Position numbers and translations under genes: made by a program. Below are positions 5,137 through 8,912 of a DNA stretch of 8,912 nucleotides, one piece after another (position 1 is the stretch's first letter; the number at the start of each line of letters is the position of its first letter). The notes below the pieces were generated by a model. The model was not told the origin of the DNA and ran no database searches. It saw only the letters and a program-made list of their open reading frames with translations. This DNA is from an uncultured Campylobacter sp. Lineage in GTDB: Bacteria; Campylobacterota; Campylobacteria; Campylobacterales; Campylobacteraceae. The stretch lies in contig NZ_CALIBF010000192.1 of assembly GCF_938045465.1 (NCBI RefSeq), forward strand, positions 1 to 8,912, in the 5' to 3' direction.

Positions 5137-6678
5137 ATGGAGAGACGCGACATACTGAAAATGGGTATGGTAGGAGCCGGTGCACTCGCACTTAGCGCGG
5201 TAAATGCACAAGCAAGCGCAGTGGACGCAAAGGACGTCAAATTTGACGAGGAGTGGGATGTAATCATCATCGGTAGCGGCTTTGCGGGGCTTGCGGCGGG
5301 CTTAAAAGCAGCCGAGAAAGGCAACAAAGTCTTGATTCTCGAAAAGATGGGTCGTATCGGCGGAAACTCCGTCATCAACGGCGGCGGCATGAGCGTGCCG
5401 ATGAACCCCGTGCAGGAAAAAACGGGCGTTAAAGACAGCAAAGAGCTATTTATGAATGACTGCCTAAAGGCGGGCCTTGGCATCAACCACCCTGAGCTTT
5501 TAAGCACCCTAGCCGATCGCGGCTTGGACGCGTTTAAATTCCTCGTCGATAGCGGCGTGCAATTTAAGATGGATCACTGCGCGCACTTCGGCGGACACAG
5601 CGTCGCGCGCTCGATGCTAACTACAAATGATAGCGGCTCTGGCTACATCCAGCCGATGCTTGAAAAATTTGAAGCGCTAAAAGATAAGGGCTGCGAGCTT
5701 CGCCGCCGCGCGAAATTTGACGATTTCGTAATGGACGGCGAGCGAGTAGCGGGCGTCGTGATCCGCGAGGAGTATAAATTTGATCCAAATCTCTACAGCG
5801 ACGATCTTGAAAACACTAGCGGCACAAAAAAGACGCTCAAAGCCAAAAAAGGCGTAGTGCTTGCAGCGGGTGGATTTTGCCGCGATAAAATTTTCCGCAA
5901 GCTTCAAGATCCGCGCATTCCTGATGACGTCGATAGTACAAATCACGCTGGAGCTACCGCAGGCGTGCTACTAAAAGCCTTTGAGATCGGCGCATATCCG
6001 GTGCAGGTCGATTGGATCCAGTTCGGTCCGTGGGCGAGCCCCGATGAGAAGGGTTTCGGCACCGCTCCGATCCTAACTCAGCAAGGCACCTTTAAATACG
6101 GTATCGCCGTGGACGTGCGCACGGGCAAACGCTTTATGAACGAGCTTGCAGATCGCAAGACTAGAGCGGACGCGGAGTTTAAAATTTTACGCGAGGATCC
6201 AAAAGCCTATCCGATAACATTCGCCGATACCAAAATGGCGTTTAAAGACCTAAGCGAAGAGGTGATTTCCAAGGGCATGGCAAGCGGTAAGCTAGTGGGC
6301 GAATGCGCGAGCCTAGATGAGATCGCCAGCAAATACGGCGTGCCTGCGGATGCACTAAAGCAGAGCGTCAAAAAATACAACGAAGGCGTTAAGGCAAAAA
6401 AAGACGAGTTTGGCAAGCAAGAAAGCGCGCTTAGCGAGATCAACGAAGCGGGACCTTTCTACGTCATCCGTCTCTCGCCAAAGCCTCACCACACGATGGG
6501 CGGTCTAAAGATCAACACCAAAGCCGAGGTTTTGTCATCTAAGACGAATAAGCCGATCCCAGGGCTTTGGGCTGCAGGCGAGATCACCGGCGGAACTCAC
6601 GGCGCTAGCCGCTTAGGCACCGTCGCGATCACCGACTGCATAGTTTTCGGAATGATCGCGGGCGAGCAGATCGCCTAA
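5137..6678 (+). CDS. fccA: Periplasmic FAD-dependent reductase, flavocytochrome c flavin subunit (FccA-like)
   Basis: This 513-residue protein belongs to the fumarate reductase/flavocytochrome c flavoprotein family. It starts with a Tat-type signal (RRDILK at residues 3-8, hydrophobic core 9-23, cleavage near AQA/SA at 26), so it is probably exported folded with FAD. FAD-binding landmarks are G46-S-G48-F-A-G51, Glu69 in LILEK, the AAGGF stretch at 243-247 and GLWAAGE at 476-482. Family catalytic residues appear as Arg340 (NELADR, the position of the proton-donating Arg in Shewanella Fcc3), His451-His452 in HHTMGG and Arg492 in SRLGT. The segment normally Gln-x-His-Pro-Thr is Gln295-Phe-Gly-Pro-Trp299, so one substrate-carboxylate histidine is missing. 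The substrate is therefore likely another 2-enoate (methacrylate, acrylate, urocanate or cinnamate-type) rather than fumarate. It has no haem sites, which are supplied by the next gene. AAAGGGG lies 5 nt before the ATG. Confidence 0.85.
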   Translation: MERRDILKMGMVGAGALALSAVNAQASAVDAKDVKFDEEWDVIIIGSGFAGLAAGLKAAEKGNKVLILEKMGRIGGNSVINGGGMSVPMNPVQEKTGVKDSKELFMNDCLKAGLGINHPELLSTLADRGLDAFKFLVDSGVQFKMDHCAHFGGHSVARSMLTTNDSGSGYIQPMLEKFEALKDKGCELRRRAKFDDFVMDGERVAGVVIREEYKFDPNLYSDDLENTSGTKKTLKAKKGVVLAAGGFCRDKIFRKLQDPRIPDDVDSTNHAGATAGVLLKAFEIGAYPVQVDWIQFGPWASPDEKGFGTAPILTQQGTFKYGIAVDVRTGKRFMNELADRKTRADAEFKILREDPKAYPITFADTKMAFKDLSEEVISKGMASGKLVGECASLDEIASKYGVPADALKQSVKKYNEGVKAKKDEFGKQESALSEINEAGPFYVIRLSPKPHHTMGGLKINTKAEVLSSKTNKPIPGLWAAGEITGGTHGASRLGTVAITDCIVFGMIAGEQIA

Positions 6679-6686
6679 TTTAGTCT

Positions 6687-6747
6687 GAGCGCAAGCTCTT
6701 TAAAGCCTTGCTTGGTTAGCGAAAGCAAGCTGGCAAGGCAGTTTTTT
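6687..6747 (+). terminator. Stem-loops with T tract between fccA and fccB
   Basis: In the 81-bp gap a small hairpin GAGC-GCAA-GCTC (6687-6698, GNRA-type loop) is followed by GCCTTGC (6705-6711) pairing with GCAAGGC (6733-6739), with a further TTG/CAA pairing inside. TTTTTT (6742-6747) then follows, only 13 nt before the next ATG. This looks like a leaky terminator or an RNA-processing or stability element that sets different amounts of flavoprotein and cytochrome. The ribosome site of the next gene begins immediately after the T run. Confidence 0.4.
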
Positions 6748-6759
6748 AAAAGGTTGTAA

Positions 6760-7191
6760 ATGAAAAATTTCAGTTTTACGGCGCTGTTTCTGTGCTGTAT
6801 CATCGCGACTTTGTTCGGTGCGCCGAGCGCTAATGACGCCAACGCCACGACAATAGTCGTTTCGGATGAGCTTAGAGCAAAGTACAAACTAAAGCCGCAC
6901 CACGAGCATTTGGCGTTTGACTGCGTCGATTGCCACGTAAATCAAGGAAGCGATCCGTCTAAATTTAAAAGCATCGGCGACAAGGGCTGTATCAGCTGCC
7001 ACGGCGACAAAAAGCAGCTCGCTTTGAGGCTAAAATTTATGGATACGCTCAAGGCCAATCCGCACAACTCCGTCCACGACGGTCCTACGCTATACTGCGA
7101 CGAATGCCACAACGAGCACAAGGCATCTACGAATATGTGTACCGAATGCCACGAGCACGAAGTGCCGCAATGGATGGGGGTGACACCATGA
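6760..7191 (+). CDS. fccB: Small periplasmic tetrahaem cytochrome c (FccB-like)
   Basis: This 143-residue secreted cytochrome has a Sec signal (about residues 1-24, hydrophobic FTALFLCCIIATLFG then APSA) and four haem c sites: C55-x-x-C-H59, C77-x-x-C-H81, C113-x-x-C-H117 and C127-x-x-C-H131. Extra histidines (47, 48, 50, 102, 106, 120, 133) can supply the distal ligands of bis-His haems. It corresponds to the N-terminal tetrahaem domain that is fused to the flavin domain in Shewanella Fcc3, here as a separate protein as in Wolinella FccABC. Its role would be to pass electrons from the membrane quinol dehydrogenase to FAD. AAAAGG (6748-6753) precedes the ATG by 6 nt. The stop overlaps the next start as ATGA. 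Confidence 0.85.
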   Translation: MKNFSFTALFLCCIIATLFGAPSANDANATTIVVSDELRAKYKLKPHHEHLAFDCVDCHVNQGSDPSKFKSIGDKGCISCHGDKKQLALRLKFMDTLKANPHNSVHDGPTLYCDECHNEHKASTNMCTECHEHEVPQWMGVTP

Positions 7192-7859
7192 GAATTTCTA
7201 AAAAATTACTAGCGCTTATCATCTTAATAAGCGGCATTATAGGGTTTTTCGTCGTCGTGCCGGTGCATTACGCGCTTGAGCAAACAAGTACCGATAAATT
7301 CTGCGACGTATGCCACGAAATGGATCCGATGGTGATCGCCTATCAAGAGGACGTCCACTCGGGCAAGGGCAAAACGGGCATCAAAGCTAAATGCGTCGAT
7401 TGTCACCTACCGCACGACAATATCGTAAAATACGTCTATCAAAAGGCCAAAAACGGCGTGTTGGAAGGCTACTCGCACTTCTTTGACGAGCCCGAAAAAT
7501 ATGACTGGAACAAAAGGCGCGAAAACCGCGAGCACTATGTGTTTGACAACGGCTGCACAAGCTGCCACGCCACCGTGATCGACAGCAAGATCACCTCCGA
7601 GCAGGCGCAGCGCATGCACGCGCACTACAAAAAGCTCTTAGGCACCGAGCGCGAGCTAAAATGCGCGAGCTGCCACGTAAGCGCGGGCCACGGCATCGGG
7701 CTTCGCAACTACCTAGAGTACTGGCGACCGACGTATAAAATTTACGAAAAGAAGATGATGGAGGAAAAGATCAAAGCAAAGAAGAAATTCTTCGGCGACG
7801 AGTATAAACCGAGCGCCGAAGAGCAGGCCTTTATGGACGCTTCTAGCGCGAAGAAATAA
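7188..7859 (+). CDS. fccC: NapC/NrfH-type tetrahaem quinol dehydrogenase (FccC-like)
   Basis: This 223-residue protein is anchored by one N-terminal membrane helix (about residues 7-26) with its haem domain in the periplasm. Four sites are visible: C39-D-V-C-H43, C69-V-D-C-H73, C123-T-S-C-H127 and C159-A-S-C-H163. The first is followed by Glu-Met (CDVCHEM), the family pattern in which a methionine near the first haem marks the quinol site. The C-terminus after residue 185 is a Lys/Glu-rich tail. NapC/NrfH proteins oxidise menaquinol and feed periplasmic reductases, so this should supply the cytochrome encoded just upstream. The ATG at 7188 is chosen over an in-frame ATG at 7104: the longer version puts 28 polar residues before the membrane helix, while the shorter one starts MRISKK and has GGGGG (7176-7180) 7 nt upstream. 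It overlaps the preceding stop, implying coupling. Confidence 0.87.
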   Translation: MRISKKLLALIILISGIIGFFVVVPVHYALEQTSTDKFCDVCHEMDPMVIAYQEDVHSGKGKTGIKAKCVDCHLPHDNIVKYVYQKAKNGVLEGYSHFFDEPEKYDWNKRRENREHYVFDNGCTSCHATVIDSKITSEQAQRMHAHYKKLLGTERELKCASCHVSAGHGIGLRNYLEYWRPTYKIYEKKMMEEKIKAKKKFFGDEYKPSAEEQAFMDASSAKK

Positions 7860-7883
7860 CGCTTTGGGTTTATAAGCGTTTCA
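7858..7883 (+). terminator. Hairpin at the end of the reductase operon
   Basis: AACGCTT (7858-7864, beginning inside the fccC stop codon) pairs perfectly with AAGCGTT (7874-7880) around a nine-base loop, and only TTTC follows. The stem is moderate and the T tract very short, so it may be a weak terminator or a 3'-end stabiliser, with the longer hairpin at 7903-7960 acting after it. Confidence 0.35.
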
Positions 7884-7902
7884 ATTCGCGCTTCAATTCA
7901 TA

Positions 7903-7960
7903 CTCCGCCGCGGGTTAAATTTAAAGCTCAAATTTAGGGCTTAATTTGATCCGCGGTGAG
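7903..7960. repeat. Long imperfect inverted repeat (24-bp stem)
   Basis: CCGCGG (7908-7913) pairs with CCGCGG (7951-7956). The stem then continues inward as GTTAAATT (7914-7921) with AATTTGAT (7943-7950), and AAGCTC (7924-7929) with GGGCTT (7937-7942), closing on an AAATTTA loop. Outside, CTC-CG (7903-7907) pairs with TGAG (7957-7960) with one bulged C. Only a two-base and a one-base bulge interrupt the stem. The G-T pairs all favour the plus-strand RNA, as expected of a folded transcript. It begins 44 nt past the fccC stop. Confidence 0.6.
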
Positions 7961-8312
7961 TTAAATTTAGCGAAGTTAAATTTATCTCGCTTTTAATCCC
8001 GCTTGATCCGACGGGTAAAATTTTATCCTTTTTCATCTCTTTTGCGCTTTACGGACGAGCTTTAAAATTTATCCAAATTTAAAATTTCATCGAAAGAAGC
8101 CGTGCAAAAATCATCGCTTTTTTTGATATTTAGCGCCGTATACTAGGGCGCAGTCAACACCTGCTATATTAAGGGCTAAAGACAAACATCAGTTTGCCGA
8201 TGTCAGATATACAGTGCGCTTATTCTACGAAATGCTGCTGAAATTTTACTAGATTAAATAGCTACGTTAAATTTAATAGTAAGGCTTTATAATTTTAAAA
8301 TTTAGCGGAGCG

Positions 8313-8357
8313 GATCGGCAAATTTAAAATTCCGTCTCCCTGAAATTTCGCCGAATC
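8313..8357. repeat. Inverted repeat, 13-bp interrupted stem
   Basis: GATCGGC followed by AAATTT (8313-8325) pairs with AAATTT, one bulged C, then GCCGA-A-TC (8343-8357). Two single-base bulges interrupt 13 pairs around a 17-base loop. It lies 20 bp after the TATAAT-like sequence at 8288 and may be part of a structured transcript. Confidence 0.45.
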
Positions 8358-8390
8358 TATCATTTAAATTTATCGTCTAAATTTCGCCTT

Positions 8391-8442
8391 TGCTTCATTA
8401 AATTTAAGAGTTATGTTAATTTGCGAAGTTTAGATTGAAGCA
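8391..8442. repeat. Inverted repeat TGCTTCA / TGAAGCA
   Basis: TGCTTCA (8391-8397) and TGAAGCA (8436-8442) are perfect complements around a 38-base AT-rich loop, in which further TAAA/TTTA pairing is possible. Followed by a smaller CAAGC/GCTTG hairpin near 8449-8466. Weak alone; noted because several such elements line up in this spacer. Confidence 0.35.
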
Positions 8443-8463
8443 TTTAGCAAGCAAGGGCTCGCT

Positions 8464-8554
8464 TGATGATACGGATGAGAAAGAGTAAATTTTTCGGGTT
8501 TAAACGCCCTTTTTTGCGTCATATATGAGGCAGAATAATACAGATAAGAAAGAG
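8464..8554. repeat. 22-bp direct repeat, copies 68 bp apart
   Basis: A GATGATACGGATGAGAAAG segment (about 8465-8485) recurs as GAATAATACAGATAAGAAAG (about 8532-8554). Apart from one indel, the differences are G-to-A changes. The second copy runs directly into the porin terminator. The first is followed by a different element, GGGTTTAAACGCCC with T6 (8496-8515). This suggests duplication of sequence just beyond a gene end. Confidence 0.45.
8496..8515 (+). terminator. Weak terminator-like element, CCC followed by T6
   Basis: GGG (8496-8498) can pair with CCC (8507-8509) across TTTAAACG, and six T follow at once (8510-8515). The stem is short (three G-C pairs plus possible T-A or T-G), so only a low-confidence call for rightward transcripts crossing the spacer. 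Confidence 0.3.
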
Positions 8555-8574
8555 CGGAAAATACTCCGCTCTTT
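8549..8574 (-). terminator. Terminator of the porin gene
   Basis: AAAGAGCGGA (8549-8558) pairs perfectly over ten bases with TCCGCTCTTT (8565-8574) around AAATAC. On the minus strand the stem lies 6 bp past the porin stop codon and ends in CTCTTTCTTAT, a U-rich tail suited to factor-independent termination. The plus strand reads CTCTTTAAAG after the stem, so rightward transcripts may also stop here. Confidence 0.75.
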
Positions 8575-8580
8575 AAAGCT

Positions 8581-8912
8581 TTAGTTGCCACTTAGATCAA
8601 ATTTATACGCAGCTTGCAACCATATCTCGTTCTCGTCAAACTTCCTATTTACGCCACTAGCGTAGTGGTCGCTTCTTTCAAGCGCAGTGTAGGTTACGCC
8701 CGGCCTTAGAAGCGTAGTTTGCCGTTACCGCCCAGCCCTCTACGTCCATGCTGGTGCCGACCTTCTGGCCCGCAGCCCCGCTAGCATTGATATTATTTGT
8801 GCCGCCTACTCTGTCCTGATCGCCCTTTACGTAGTGCAGCGCGGTTTTGAAGCCGTCCAGACCGATAGCGCCGAAGTTATAATCAAGCACGATCTTGTGT
8901 GTATCCATACGC
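8581..8912 (-). pseudogene. 3' end of a Campylobacter MOMP-type porin, frameshifted in this window
   Basis: From the right edge inward, one minus-strand frame encodes beta-strand-rich porin sequence (IVLDYNFGAIGLDGFKTAL, later DVEGWAVTANYASKAG) and stops at TGA 8678-8680. The frame one base over then continues porin-like sequence (RPGVTYTALERSDHYASG, then FDENEIWLQAAYKFDLSGN) to a TAA at 8581-8583. That second frame is closed upstream by a stop at 8725-8727, so the shift lies between 8678 and 8727, most likely near GGCCGGGCG at about 8697-8705. Removing one C there would restore a continuous NYASKAGVTYTALE reading. Family porins form trimeric outer-membrane channels. The gene has its own terminator and converges on the reductase operon. 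No long homopolymer is present, so ordinary phase variation is unlikely. Sequencing error or a real inactivating mutation remain possible. The 5' part lies outside the window. Confidence 0.75.

Larger units (their letters stand above)
7860..8548. other. 0.7 kb spacer with several stem-loops and no protein gene
   Basis: Stops are frequent in all frames and no open frame has a good ribosome site. The stretch holds a long hairpin (7903-7960), a second AAATTT-based one overlapping its end (7958-7989), the hairpins at 8313-8357 and 8391-8442, and a CCC-T6 element near 8496-8515. A lone -10-like TATAAT is at 8288-8293. It separates the operon from a convergent porin gene, so it could carry terminators for both, small RNAs, or only decayed repeats. 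Confidence 0.5.

Noticed and set aside
6675..6887. Minus-strand open frame across the fccA-fccB gap
   Set aside because: Antisense shadow of the cytochrome signal-peptide region; no ribosome site and no recognisable protein.
7104..7187. Upstream ATG start for the NapC-like protein
   Set aside because: It would place 28 polar residues before the membrane anchor and overlaps most of the preceding haem-coding region. The ATG at 7188 fits the family.
8120..8230. Short hairpins GCGCC/GGCGC near 8133 and ACATC/GATGT near 8187
   Set aside because: Stems of five base pairs with long loops are expected by chance in a spacer of this size.
8455..8530. A 20-codon open frame starting ATGATACGGATGAG
   Set aside because: Very short, no ribosome site, and it overlaps the direct repeat and the T6 element.

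Overview
The window looks like chromosomal DNA from a Campylobacter-type epsilonproteobacterium (Campylobacterota). The oral/gut, higher-GC species such as C. gracilis, C. showae, C. rectus or C. curvus fit best. This rests on protein character: an epsilon-type aspartate aminotransferase, a TsdA-like dihaem cytochrome, a split periplasmic flavocytochrome c system like Wolinella FccABC, and a Campylobacter MOMP-type porin end. It also rests on the mix of GCG-rich words with very frequent AAATTT/AAAATTTT in both genes and spacers. The species guess is inference.

Layout. Positions 3-275 hold the 3' end of an unidentified gene whose stop overlaps the start of an aspartate aminotransferase (272-1450). 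A 1.4 kb stretch without a convincing gene follows (1451-2826), filled with several families of degenerate short repeats and one strong GC hairpin. Next is a dihaem c-type cytochrome of the thiosulfate dehydrogenase/tetrathionate reductase family (2827-3816), then a second spacer (3817-4084) carrying the same repeat family as the first. A LysR-type regulator reads leftward (4085-4996). It is divergent from a three-gene operon reading rightward: a Tat-exported FAD reductase (5137-6678), a small periplasmic tetrahaem cytochrome (6760-7191) and a membrane-anchored NapC/NrfH-type tetrahaem quinol dehydrogenase (7188-7859). A 0.7 kb spacer rich in stem-loops (7860-8548) follows. The window closes with the frameshifted 3' end of a porin gene on the minus strand (8581-8912), which has its own terminator.

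How the genes work together. The three-gene operon forms a plausible complete electron path: membrane menaquinol to the NapC-like protein, to the tetrahaem cytochrome, to the FAD protein, to an unsaturated organic acid acceptor in the periplasm. The flavoprotein keeps the general fumarate-reductase catalytic framework (Arg340, His451/His452, Arg492) but has Gln-Phe-Gly-Pro-Trp where fumarate reductases have a Gln-x-His-Pro-Thr segment. The substrate is therefore probably not fumarate. The divergent LysR gene is the obvious candidate regulator, and the 140-bp shared promoter region contains a perfect T-N11-A dyad and a second 17-bp palindrome. The neighbouring TsdA-like cytochrome would interconvert thiosulfate and tetrathionate, so the locus is a small island of alternative periplasmic respiration.

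The most unusual material is non-coding: the repeat family shared by the two spacers around the TsdA-like gene, the long imperfect hairpin just downstream of the reductase operon, and the porin frameshift.
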